From contig CAYSCA010000055.1 in assembly GCA_964429465.1 (NCBI GenBank), positions 1-16,576 on the forward strand: a DNA stretch of 16,576 nt, written 5' to 3'. Each line of letters starts with the position of its first letter. Within the stretch, counting starts at the first letter, position 1. The DNA comes from Ferrovibrio sp964429465. Lineage in GTDB: Bacteria; Pseudomonadota; Alphaproteobacteria; Ferrovibrionales; Ferrovibrionaceae. A program made the translations under genes and the position numbers. Positions 1-6,772 of the stretch are shown here, in pieces. Under the pieces are notes generated by a model. That model made no database searches and was not told the DNA's origin. It saw only the letters and a list, made by a program, of their open reading frames with translations.

Positions 1-726
1 GCGCGTCGGCATCATGAGGATTTCGGCCAGGCTCTTGCCGGAGGCAAACGGCGCGGCGCTCTCGAAGTTGAGCCCGTTATCGGCGATCACCTTGCGCACC
101 AGCGAGAAGCCGTTGGAATGCACGCCTGAGGAAGCCAGCCCGAGCAGCACGTCGCCCGGCGCCACATCCCTGGGCAGCAGCCGGCCGCGTTCGGCGGCGC
201 CCACGGCGAAGCCGGCGAGGTCGTAATCCTTCGCGGCATACATGCCCGGCATCTCGGCGGTCTCGCCGCCGGTCAGCGCGCAGCCGGCCTGGCGGCAGCC
301 TTCGGCGATGCCGGCGACCACGCGGCGGGCGACGTCGACCTCAAGTTTGCCGGTGGCGTAATAATCGAGGAAGAAGAGGGGTTCGGCGCCCTGCACCAGG
401 ATGTCGTTCACCACCATGGCGACGAGGTCGATGCCGACGCCGTCATGGCGGCCGGTCTCGATGGCTATTTTGAGCTTGGTGCCGACGCCATCCGTGGAGG
501 AAACGAGGATCGGATCGGTGAATCCGGCGGCCCTGAGGTCGAACAATGCGCCGAAGCCGCCGAGCGAAGCGTCGGCACCCTTGCGGCGGGTGGAGGCGGC
601 CAGCGGCTTGATCGCATCGACCAGCGCCTCGCCGGCATCGATGTCGACACCTGCGGCCTTATATAGCGGCGACGTGTTGATGATGGCCTCCACGAGGGCT
701 AGAGTGACCGCTGGCAACATACCCAT
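1..726 (-). CDS. purM: Phosphoribosylformylglycinamidine cyclo-ligase (AIR synthetase), 3' part cut by window edge
   Basis: PurM closes the imidazole ring: it converts FGAM to AIR using ATP, the fifth step of de novo purine synthesis in the cytosol. About 240 codons are present of a family length near 350, and the C-terminal third lies beyond base 1. Counting from the ATG at 720, visible family signatures are KAAGVDIDAG (21-30), the nucleotide-loop segment SSTDGVGTKLK (74-84), the block GIDLVAMVVNDILVQGAEP (96-114), TGGETAEMPGMY (150-161) and LASSGVHSNGFSLVRK (195-210). The start is uncertain. ATG at 726 and ATG at 720 both follow AGGGGCGGA, whereas a GTG at 693 gives an N-terminus nearer the length of E. 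coli PurM but has no obvious ribosome site. The gene diverges from the DUF2066 gene with at most a few dozen bases between. Identity is certain; only the start is open. Confidence 0.96.
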   Translation of the reverse strand, partial: MGMLPAVTLALVEAIINTSPLYKAAGVDIDAGEALVDAIKPLAASTRRKGADASLGGFGALFDLRAAGFTDPILVSSTDGVGTKLKIAIETGRHDGVGIDLVAMVVNDILVQGAEPLFFLDYYATGKLEVDVARRVVAGIAEGCRQAGCALTGGETAEMPGMYAAKDYDLAGFAVGAAERGRLLPRDVAPGDVLLGLASSGVHSNGFSLVRKVIADNGLNFESAAPFASGKSLAEILMMPTR

Positions 727-742
727 TCCGCCCCTGTTTGCA

Positions 743-1843
743 ATGGCCCTGGCCCGTACCGTAAGACGCTGTTTCTTCATCCTAATTTCCGGTCTTGCGG
801 CGCTCGGGCAGAGTGCGCCGGCCGGCGCGCAGGGCGTGCGCGCCAATGATCCCTTCGTCGTTTCCGGCGTGCCGGTGGATGCCACCGCCGAGAGCGCCGC
901 GGCGGCACGGCCGCTGGCCCTCGCCGAGGGACAGCGCCGCGCTTTCGGTCAGCTATTGCGGCGGCTCACCCTGCCTGAGAGTCACGCCGCCCTGCCGCGG
1001 CCCAGCGAAGCCCTGCTGAACCAGACGATCTCCGGCTTCGAGATTGACGAGGAACGCACCTCGGCAACCCGCTATATCGGCCGCATCACCGTGCGCTTCC
1101 GCGCCGACGAGATCCGCCGCCTGCTGCAGGATGCGCGGTTGCCATATTCCGAAACCGTCAGCCGCCCGGCGCTGGTCATCCCGGTATGGCAGACGGCGAC
1201 CGAGAGCCGCCTGTGGGAGGCCGACAATCCCTGGCGCGAGGCCTGGCTGCGGCGGCCCGATGCCGGCGGGCTGGTGCCGCTGGTTCCGGCGCCTCCGGCC
1301 GGCGATGCGCCGCCGCTGGAACGCCTGCTCGGCGATCCCGAGGTGTTGCGCGGCTATGCCCGCCAGCTTGGCTACCAGGATGTCCTGGTCGTTTCCGCCA
1401 CCCTGAAGCAGGCCGATCCCGGCGATGTGCGGGTCGAAATCTACCCTTATCACGACGGCCCGGGCACATTCCTCGATCGGCTGGAAGCCTTCATGGCGAG
1501 CGGCGGCACGCAGGAAGAGGCATTGCTGTCGGCGGCGATCGACCTGTCGCGCCGCGCCGAGGCGCGCTGGAAAACCGATACCGTCATCGATCTCGAGAAG
1601 CAGGGGCAGATCAGCGCCGCCGCCCTGTTCGGCAGCCTGGCGGAATGGAACAAGCTGCGCACCGCCCTGGCGGCCATGCCGGTGGTGCGCAAGGTCGACG
1701 TGCTGCGGCTGTCGCATCGCGATGCCCAGCTGCAGATCGACTTCTACGGCGACCCGGACCATCTGGCTGTTGCGCTGGCGCAACGCGACGTGGTGCTGGA
1801 GCAGCGTGACGGCTTCTGGCAGATGCGGGCCCGCCAGCCATGA
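743..1843 (+). CDS. DUF2066 domain-containing secreted protein
   Basis: This 366-residue protein has unknown function. I place it in the DUF2066 family by its overall sequence and by its position before a PerM-like gene and hda, an arrangement I also recall from gammaproteobacteria such as Pseudomonas. The N-terminus is a plausible Sec signal: basic residues (RTVRR), a hydrophobic stretch (FFILISGLAAL), then a likely cleavage after SAPAGAQ near residue 30. The mature part would be periplasmic and soluble; no later membrane segment is seen. A longer reading in the same frame begins at 401, but it would run across purM on the other strand and lacks family sequence. The ATG at 743 is therefore preferred, since it starts directly at the signal peptide. 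The stop codon overlaps the next start as ATGA (1840-1843), implying translational coupling to the membrane protein. Confidence 0.85.
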   Translation: MALARTVRRCFFILISGLAALGQSAPAGAQGVRANDPFVVSGVPVDATAESAAAARPLALAEGQRRAFGQLLRRLTLPESHAALPRPSEALLNQTISGFEIDEERTSATRYIGRITVRFRADEIRRLLQDARLPYSETVSRPALVIPVWQTATESRLWEADNPWREAWLRRPDAGGLVPLVPAPPAGDAPPLERLLGDPEVLRGYARQLGYQDVLVVSATLKQADPGDVRVEIYPYHDGPGTFLDRLEAFMASGGTQEEALLSAAIDLSRRAEARWKTDTVIDLEKQGQISAAALFGSLAEWNKLRTALAAMPVVRKVDVLRLSHRDAQLQIDFYGDPDHLAVALAQRDVVLEQRDGFWQMRARQP

Positions 1844-2940
1844 CCATGCGCGAGCAGGGGGTGGCCTGGGTCGCGATCACCATCGCTTTCTTCGCCACCC
1901 TTGTTCTGTTCAGCAACATCCTGCTGCCCTTTGTCGCCGGCATGGGAGTTGCCTATTTCCTCGACCCGATGGCCGACTGGCTGGAGCGCCGCGGATTGTC
2001 GCGCACGCTCGCCGCATTGCTGATCACCGTCGGCTTCTTCGTCGCGGCGACCGCGGCCGTCACCCTGCTGATCCCGGTGGTGGTGAGCCAGCTCGACAGC
2101 TTCATCAGCCGGTTGCCGGCATTCGCCGCCATGTTCAACGAGCGTGTGCTGCCTTACCTGCAGGACATCGCCGACCGATTCAATATCGACCTGCGCAGCA
2201 ATGTGCAGCAGGCACTGGACGAAAATAAAGGCCAGGCCATGAAGGTGCTGGGCGATGTGTTCAACGGCCTGCTGGGCGGCGGCTGGGCGCTGTTCAACAT
2301 GCTGTCGCTGCTGGTCATCACGCCGGTGGTGGGTTTCTATCTCCTGCGCGACTGGGATCGCCTGATTCGCCAGATCGATGCCTATCTGCCGCGCGACCAT
2401 GCCGCGACGATCCGTAGCCAGGCTCAGGAGATCGATCGCGTGCTCGCGGGCTTCGTGCGCGGCCAGATCATGGTCTGCCTGTTTCTGGCGACCTTCTACG
2501 GCCTCGGCCTTTCGCTGCTCGGCCTGCAATTCGGCCTGTTCATCGGCGTCACCGCCGGAATGATCTCGTTCATCCCCTATATCGGCAGCGTGCTCGGCTT
2601 CGTCGTGTCGGTCGGCGTGGCGCTGGCGCAGTTCTGGCCCGACTGGATCTGGATCGGCCTGGTCGCCGGGCTGTTTGCGCTCGGCCAGTTCATCGAGGGC
2701 AATTTCCTGCAGCCGAAGCTGGTCGGCGAGCGGGTCGGCCTGCATCCGGTCTGGGTCATCTTCGCGCTGCTGGCCGGCGGTTCGCTGTTCGGCTTTGTTG
2801 GCATGCTGATTGCCGTTCCGCTCTTTGCGGTGATCGGCGTGCTGATGCGGCTTGCCTTCGATCGCTACCGGCAGAGCTGGCTCTATCGTCCCGGCGAACC
2901 GCCCCAGGATTCGACGACCAATCCGCCGCCTTATCCATGA
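1840..2940 (+). CDS. AI-2E family transporter (PerM/TqsA-like membrane protein)
   Basis: A 366-residue polytopic inner-membrane protein of the AI-2E transporter superfamily (PerM, TqsA and similar). The family architecture is visible: two N-terminal hydrophobic helices (about 7-45), a third around 60-85 (LAALLITVGFFVAATAAVTLLIPVV in parts), a large amphipathic soluble section (about 90-150), then four or five hydrophobic helices to about 345. The family signature near GQFIEGNFLQPKLVGERVGLHP (about 285-306) is clear. The C-terminus is a proline-rich hydrophilic tail. Substrates of most members are unknown; AI-2 export was shown for E. coli TqsA, and other members have been linked to ion or osmolyte efflux. 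I therefore do not assign a substrate. It is coupled by ATGA overlaps both upstream (DUF2066) and downstream (hda), so the three products are likely made from one transcript. Confidence 0.93.
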   Translation: MTMREQGVAWVAITIAFFATLVLFSNILLPFVAGMGVAYFLDPMADWLERRGLSRTLAALLITVGFFVAATAAVTLLIPVVVSQLDSFISRLPAFAAMFNERVLPYLQDIADRFNIDLRSNVQQALDENKGQAMKVLGDVFNGLLGGGWALFNMLSLLVITPVVGFYLLRDWDRLIRQIDAYLPRDHAATIRSQAQEIDRVLAGFVRGQIMVCLFLATFYGLGLSLLGLQFGLFIGVTAGMISFIPYIGSVLGFVVSVGVALAQFWPDWIWIGLVAGLFALGQFIEGNFLQPKLVGERVGLHPVWVIFALLAGGSLFGFVGMLIAVPLFAVIGVLMRLAFDRYRQSWLYRPGEPPQDSTTNPPPYP

Positions 2941-3620
2941 TGCCCGCCCAATTCGGTCAGCGTCAGCTCAGCCTGGGGCTCACGCTGCCAGTATCATATG
3001 CACGCGAGGATTTCCTCGTCGCGCCGGGGAATCAGGCCGCGCTGGCCTGGATCGACCGCTGGCCGGACTGGCCCGGCCACGCCCTGGTGCTGCATGGCAA
3101 TCCCGGCAGCGGCAAGACGCATCTGGCGCAGATCTGGGCCGCGCAGGCCGGTGCCCGCATCGCCGCGCCGCAGGATGTCGATGCCCGATCCGTCGATGCG
3201 CTGGCGCAGCAGCCGCTGGCGCTCGACGATGCCGATCGCGCCGGCGATCCGGTGGCGTTGTTTCATCTGGTCAACCTGATGCGCGAGCGCGGGTTTGATC
3301 TGCTGCTGACCGGCGCGGCAGCGCCGGCGCGCTGGAATTTCGGCCTGCCCGACCTGATGTCACGGCTGAGGGCGATGCCGGCGCAGGAAATCGCCGCGCC
3401 CGATGATGCCCTTCTGGCTGCCATGCTGGTGAAGCTGTTTGCCGATCGCCAGCTCAGCGTGGGCGAGGATGTCGTCAGATATCTCGGCGCGCGGATCGAG
3501 CGGTCCTGCCATGCGGCGCGCAGCTGGGTGGCGGCTCTCGATGCGGCTGCGCTGGCCGAGAACCGCGCGGTCACGGTTGCGCTGGTACGCAGGCTGATGG
3601 AGCAGGATTCAGCACCGTAG
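2937..3620 (+). CDS. hda: DnaA-related AAA+ regulator Hda (regulatory inactivation of DnaA)
   Basis: A 227-residue DnaA-like AAA+ protein lacking the DnaA DNA-binding domain IV, as expected for Hda/HdaA. In the known pathway Hda, held by the DNA-loaded beta clamp, stimulates DnaA-ATP hydrolysis so that origins do not fire again. Visible elements: a clamp-binding peptide QLSLGL at residues 10-15, Walker A GNPGSGKT at 54-61, a Walker B-like LALDDADR at 94-101 and the box around PDLMSRLRAMP containing the family arginine. A helical lid domain follows to the end. The start ATG at 2937 overlaps the preceding stop (ATGA) and gives the clamp motif its usual place near the N-terminus. In many alphaproteobacteria ppk follows directly; here it is about 7 kb away. 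Confidence 0.95.
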   Translation: MMPAQFGQRQLSLGLTLPVSYAREDFLVAPGNQAALAWIDRWPDWPGHALVLHGNPGSGKTHLAQIWAAQAGARIAAPQDVDARSVDALAQQPLALDDADRAGDPVALFHLVNLMRERGFDLLLTGAAAPARWNFGLPDLMSRLRAMPAQEIAAPDDALLAAMLVKLFADRQLSVGEDVVRYLGARIERSCHAARSWVAALDAAALAENRAVTVALVRRLMEQDSAP

Positions 3621-3636
3621 CCGTAGAGGCCGCGGT

Positions 3637-4089
3637 TCAGAGATTGCGCCGGTCCCAGTCCGGCTCGGTGCCGCTCATCACCAGGGTCTCGAAATTGCCG
3701 GCTGCGCCGAGCTGCTCGTTATCCAGCGCCAGCATCAACCAGTCCATGCAGCGCCGGTCGGATACCGAGCTGCCCGCCTGGAAACGGCGGTTGAGCGCCA
3801 GCCGCGCGCGCTTCACGGCCGTATGCAGGGCCGCGAAATCCTGCAGCAGGAAATCGTCCTCCGGGCGCACCTGCAGTTCCAGCCGGGGATCGAAGGCGCC
3901 TTCCAGCCAGTTGTTGAACAGCACCGAGAGCATGCCGTCCAGGCAATCCTGAGCCGAGATGCCGTTCGGCTCCAGATAGAGCGCCAGCCAGGAGCGGCAT
4001 TGCCGCACGGCCTCGCGTAGCACGGCATAGTCTTCCTGCAGGAAACCCTGAGACATGGTGTTGACCATCCCGGCCAGACGGTGATCCAT
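3637..4089 (-). CDS. Hypothetical protein, 150 residues, last gene of the two-component operon
   Basis: I do not recognise this protein. It is acidic to neutral, has no signal peptide or membrane segment and looks almost entirely alpha-helical, with regular amphipathic stretches such as EDYAVLREAVRQCRSWLALYL and DFAALHTAVKRARLALNRRF. It carries three cysteines, in QCRS, QDCLDG and RRCMDW, and no metal-binding CxxC or hemerythrin HxxxE/HxxxH pattern. The only in-frame start after the upstream stop is the ATG at 4089, which lacks a good Shine-Dalgarno; internal ATGs lie at codons 8 and 12. It is 84 nt downstream of the DUF4169 gene, in the same reading frame and strand, and convergent with hda (16 nt between stops). 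Reasonable codon use and a clean full-length frame suggest a real gene, perhaps cytosolic and related to the signalling operon. Confidence 0.62.
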   Translation of the reverse strand: MDHRLAGMVNTMSQGFLQEDYAVLREAVRQCRSWLALYLEPNGISAQDCLDGMLSVLFNNWLEGAFDPRLELQVRPEDDFLLQDFAALHTAVKRARLALNRRFQAGSSVSDRRCMDWLMLALDNEQLGAAGNFETLVMSGTEPDWDRRNL

Positions 4090-4173
4090 GCCGGCAGAGG
4101 AGCATATCCGGGCCTTGCGGGGTGTGGCCGTTCGGTGACGATGATCGGGGGCGGCGTGCCGGTCGAGCGGCTG

Positions 4174-4347
4174 CTAATCCAGCTTCTTTCCCTCGAGGTC
4201 CCGGCGGGCGCGCTCGACTTCCCTCCGGCCCTTGTCGCGGGTGGCTTTGTCCTGACCGAAACGGGCGCGGTTTTCGGCGGCTGTGGTCTTCGCCTCTTGC
4301 CGCTCACGGGCCTTGCGCACCCTGTTCAGGTTGACGACGTTGCCCAT
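4174..4347 (-). CDS. DUF4169 family small protein (57 residues)
   Basis: A short, highly charged protein that begins MGNVVNLNRVRKARER and continues ENRARFGQDKATRDK, ending EGKKLD. This matches the pattern I know for DUF4169, a small alphaproteobacterial family: 'VVNL-R-RKA' at the start, 'NRARFG--KA' in the middle and an Arg/Glu-rich coiled-coil-like helix after it. Function is unknown. Family members usually sit beside a ribbon-helix-helix protein gene, which I do not see here. The start at 4347 lies 12 nt after the response-regulator stop, and GCGGAAG upstream may act as a weak ribosome site. The gene is therefore probably co-transcribed with the kinase and regulator. Its length and the fully matching N-terminus make a chance open frame unlikely. 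Confidence 0.82.
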   Translation of the reverse strand: MGNVVNLNRVRKARERQEAKTTAAENRARFGQDKATRDKGRREVERARRDLEGKKLD

Positions 4348-4359
4348 GGGCTGCTTCCG

Positions 4360-5046
4360 CTAGTTCTCGACCCGCGCCGGAGCGCTGAAGGAATAGCCGT
4401 GACCATAGATCATCTTGATCGGCGCTTCCAACTGCGCGGTTTCCTTGATCTTGCGGCGCAGCCGGTTCACCACGGCATCGAGATGGCGGTTGTCCCAGCT
4501 GGTCTGCGGCCGGGCCAGAATCTGCGCCAGGCTGTCGCGGGACCGGGGCTGTCCGATCTGCTCGAGCAGGGCGCTGAGGAAGGCGAACTCGGTAGCGGTC
4601 AGCCGGATATCCCTGCGGTTCGGCGCCGTCAGCAGCCAGGAACCGCGGTTCAGCACCCACTGGTCCGGCGCAGCCCGCGGGTTCCGCAGCCGGCGCAGCA
4701 GGCTCTGGATGCTGGCCTCGATCTCGCGCAGGCTGCTGTGCTTGACCAGATAGATGTCGGCACCGCTTTCAAAGCCGCGCACGCGGTCGTCCGGCTCGCC
4801 GTGGGCGGTCAGCATGATGATGCCGCAGGCATGGTTCTGCCGGATCCGGGCGGCGAGATCGAAACCGTTGCCGTCCGGCAGGCCGATATCCAGCACGATG
4901 ATGTCCGGCAGCTCCGGTTTGCGCAGCTCGGCGTTCAGCGCGGCCGCGGTGCCGACGCCGGAAGCCGAGAAGCCGCGCATGGCAAGATAGTCGACCAGAT
5001 CGATGCGCAGCGAGGGTTCATCCTCGACCACGAGAATGCGTGTCAT
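4360..5046 (-). CDS. OmpR/PhoB-family DNA-binding response regulator
   Basis: A 228-residue two-component response regulator. The receiver domain (about 2-118) shows the acidic pocket E8-D9, phospho-acceptor D53 in VLDIGLPDGNGF, T80 in MLTAHG, the switch aromatic Y99 and the conserved K102. The usual proline after that lysine is replaced: the sequence is YLVKHSS rather than K-P-F. A winged-helix OmpR-type domain (about 128-224) has LTATEFAFLSAL, the recognition-helix region HLDAVVNRLRRKI and the wing IKMIYGHGYSF. It should bind DNA as a phosphorylation-driven dimer. The start codon overlaps the kinase stop by four bases, which identifies the kinase as its cognate partner. Likely targets are its own operon and the divergent autotransporter promoter region, but that is inference from position. 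Confidence 0.95.
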   Translation of the reverse strand: MTRILVVEDEPSLRIDLVDYLAMRGFSASGVGTAAALNAELRKPELPDIIVLDIGLPDGNGFDLAARIRQNHACGIIMLTAHGEPDDRVRGFESGADIYLVKHSSLREIEASIQSLLRRLRNPRAAPDQWVLNRGSWLLTAPNRRDIRLTATEFAFLSALLEQIGQPRSRDSLAQILARPQTSWDNRHLDAVVNRLRRKIKETAQLEAPIKMIYGHGYSFSAPARVEN

Positions 5047-6482
5047 GCAACAGCTTCCTCGGGCGAACAGGTGCGAAGCGGCAGGCGGATCAGGGCAATC
5101 GTGCCGCCGCCCGGAGCCGCATCCAGCCGGAGTTCGCCCTGATGGTATTCGAGCAGCTTGCGTGCGTTGAAAAGGCCGAGCCCCGTTCCCGTCGCCGCCT
5201 GGGTGTTGGAGGCGCGGAAAAAGCGCCGGCCGACCGAGCGCCGCTCCGCTTCCGGAATCCCGATGCCCTGGTCCGTCACCGCGATGGCGATCTCGCTGCC
5301 GGCGGCGCGGACGGAAACCGCCACGGGAGTATCGTCGGGCGAGTATTTCAGCGCATTCTCGACCAGGTTGATCACCACGGTGGCCAGCATGTCTTCATCG
5401 CCCATGTAGGGAGGCAGGTCTTCGGCGACGCTGAAGGTCAGCCGGTGGCCGCTTCCCATCAAATCGAAATGACGCGTGATGCGGGACGTGAACTGGAGCA
5501 GGTCGATCGGCCCAGGCTGCATGGCTTCCTGCTCCAGCCGTTCGGTATCGAGGAAGCGGTCGATCAGCTTGACCAGGCGACGCACCGCCTGGCGGATGCT
5601 GTCGAGCCGGCGTGCCACGGCGTCCGGCGGCTCGGGCAGGACGATGGCGATCATCTCTGCGGCACGGTCGACCACGGCGAGGGGGGTGCGGAATTCATGG
5701 GTCACCATGCGCAGCAGCTGGCGCTGCTCCTCGCGCAGCCCTTTCTCGGTCGACAGCGCGGTCGCCAGCTGCTCCTGCAGCTTGCGCCGCTCCCGGACCT
5801 CGTGGGAGAGCGCGTCGTTTTTCTGCCGCAGGTCCGACGAAAGCCGGATGCCCAGCATCAGGATCTGGCAGAGGAAAAACGCGGTAATGAAGACGTTGAT
5901 CTCGAAGAAATACAAAGCCTGCGCGCTGGTGTTGGCTGCAGGCATCTCGTCGGGGGCCGCCTGGCCAGCGATCGCGACACTCCGGGCAATGGATGCTGCG
6001 GCATGACAGGCCAGAAAGACGATGGTTATCCAGCGCAGCAATCTGGGCTGGCTGCGATCCGCTGCGAGCGTCCAGATCATCACGGCGATACACACGACGG
6101 TGACCGCGGCGGAGGCGTGAGTGCGCAATGCGACATTCGTCGGATCAAGGGCCAGCATCAGCGACCAGAAGCTGACGGAGAAGATCACGACGCCGATGTC
6201 AAGCCAGGGCAGCGGTTTCCGGCTGAGAAAGCGCGCCAGCCCGTCGGCGACCAGTGCCAGGCCCAGATTGATGATCGTATTGTCGAGGACGATCTGCCAG
6301 GGTTGCGGCTCCGATCCCCGGAGAACGACAAGAAGCAATCCGGCCGCGAAAGCAATATAGCCGGTGGCGATGAATTTCAGCTCGAAGAGATGGCGCTGCG
6401 AGATCCACACGAACAGCCACACCGCGCCCTGCAGGCTGGCATTGATGAGCAGGATGATCAGCGTGGTCTTGAGGTCGAGCAT
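5043..6482 (-). CDS. Membrane sensor histidine kinase with seven predicted transmembrane helices
   Basis: A 479-residue sensor kinase. The N-terminal sensor half has seven hydrophobic segments, near residues 6-27, 35-54, 63-80, 93-112, 122-140, 149-170 and 190-212, with short loops. The signal is therefore probably sensed within the membrane or by a short loop (about 171-189) rather than by a periplasmic domain. A coiled-coil linker (213-258) leads to a HisKA helix with phosphorylated H262 in MVTHEFRTPLA. The HATPase domain has the N-box NLVENALKYS (372-381), G1 DQGIGIP (404-410), F-box RRFFRAS (419-425) and G2 TGTGLGL (431-437). All catalytic boxes look intact. It is first in the operon, overlapping the response-regulator start by four bases. 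The ATG at 6482 lacks a strong Shine-Dalgarno. The stimulus is unknown; I see no PAS, HAMP or other named input domain. Confidence 0.94.
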   Translation of the reverse strand: MLDLKTTLIILLINASLQGAVWLFVWISQRHLFELKFIATGYIAFAAGLLLVVLRGSEPQPWQIVLDNTIINLGLALVADGLARFLSRKPLPWLDIGVVIFSVSFWSLMLALDPTNVALRTHASAAVTVVCIAVMIWTLAADRSQPRLLRWITIVFLACHAAASIARSVAIAGQAAPDEMPAANTSAQALYFFEINVFITAFFLCQILMLGIRLSSDLRQKNDALSHEVRERRKLQEQLATALSTEKGLREEQRQLLRMVTHEFRTPLAVVDRAAEMIAIVLPEPPDAVARRLDSIRQAVRRLVKLIDRFLDTERLEQEAMQPGPIDLLQFTSRITRHFDLMGSGHRLTFSVAEDLPPYMGDEDMLATVVINLVENALKYSPDDTPVAVSVRAAGSEIAIAVTDQGIGIPEAERRSVGRRFFRASNTQAATGTGLGLFNARKLLEYHQGELRLDAAPGGGTIALIRLPLRTCSPEEAVA

Positions 6483-6727
6483 GCCGGCGTAATCTGTCCG
6501 ATCTTCGGAAGAATGCCTAGTATTCTGCCGTAAATGCAGGGCAGCACGCGGCCGGATAAGCGAAAAATAACCTGCGGCGGTTTGTAGCGGAAATCCGCGC
6601 CGATTGCCGGCCGGGCCCGGGTTGCGGTGAGATTTCGTGACAATTGATCAGAATTGGTGGGGCGACGCGGCGCGTGCAGCTGTGAGAGGACCGCTACCGG
6701 AACAGGTATGTCCGGTTGGGGGAGATC
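6483..6727. promoter_or_regulatory. Divergent control region between kinase operon and autotransporter gene
   Basis: About 245 bases separate the two divergent starts, and they must hold promoters for both directions. Visible small inverted repeats: TCTTC-G-GAAGA near 6502-6512; AGAAT-7nt-ATTCT at 6510-6526; GCGGA-AA-TCCGC at 6587-6598; the palindrome CCGGGCCCGG at 6611-6620; and CAATT-GATCAG-AATTG at 6641-6656. The last is an AT-rich patch in GC-rich surroundings and centres on TGATCA, so it looks most like an operator. No pair of -35/-10 boxes near consensus is convincing on either strand. That would fit promoters needing an activator such as the adjacent response regulator. Confidence 0.5.
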
Positions 6728-6772
6728 ATGATCGTGCTGCGTATGATCGGGCTGCGTATGATGGGGCGTCGG
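6728..6772 (+). repeat. Three imperfect 15-bp tandem copies at the autotransporter start
   Basis: The units are ATGATCGTGCTGCGT (6728-6742), ATGATCGGGCTGCGT (6743-6757) and the degenerate ATGATGGGGCGTCGG (6758-6772). The first two differ at one base. They encode MIVLR, MIGLR and MMGRR, adding basic and hydrophobic residues in front of the signal-peptide core. Each unit supplies an in-frame ATG, so the true start and leader length are ambiguous. Confidence 0.75.

Noticed and set aside
401..742. N-terminal extension of the DUF2066 gene by 114 codons
   Set aside because: It overlaps conserved purM sequence on the other strand and would bury the signal peptide at 743 inside the protein.
3621..3636. 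Terminator between hda and the convergent hypothetical gene
   Set aside because: Only 16 bases and no stem-loop with a T-tract on either strand.
4081..5142. 353-codon plus-strand frame opposite the response regulator and DUF4169 gene
   Set aside because: Shadow of coding sequence on the minus strand, with no motif of its own.
5040..6533. 497-codon plus-strand frame opposite the histidine kinase
   Set aside because: The minus strand encodes all kinase boxes in order; the plus frame has no recognisable domain.
6716..6727. TTG at 6716 as the autotransporter start
   Set aside because: It lies within the GGGGGAG stretch that more likely serves as ribosome site for the start at 6728 or 6734, and it adds only MGEI. 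It cannot be fully excluded.
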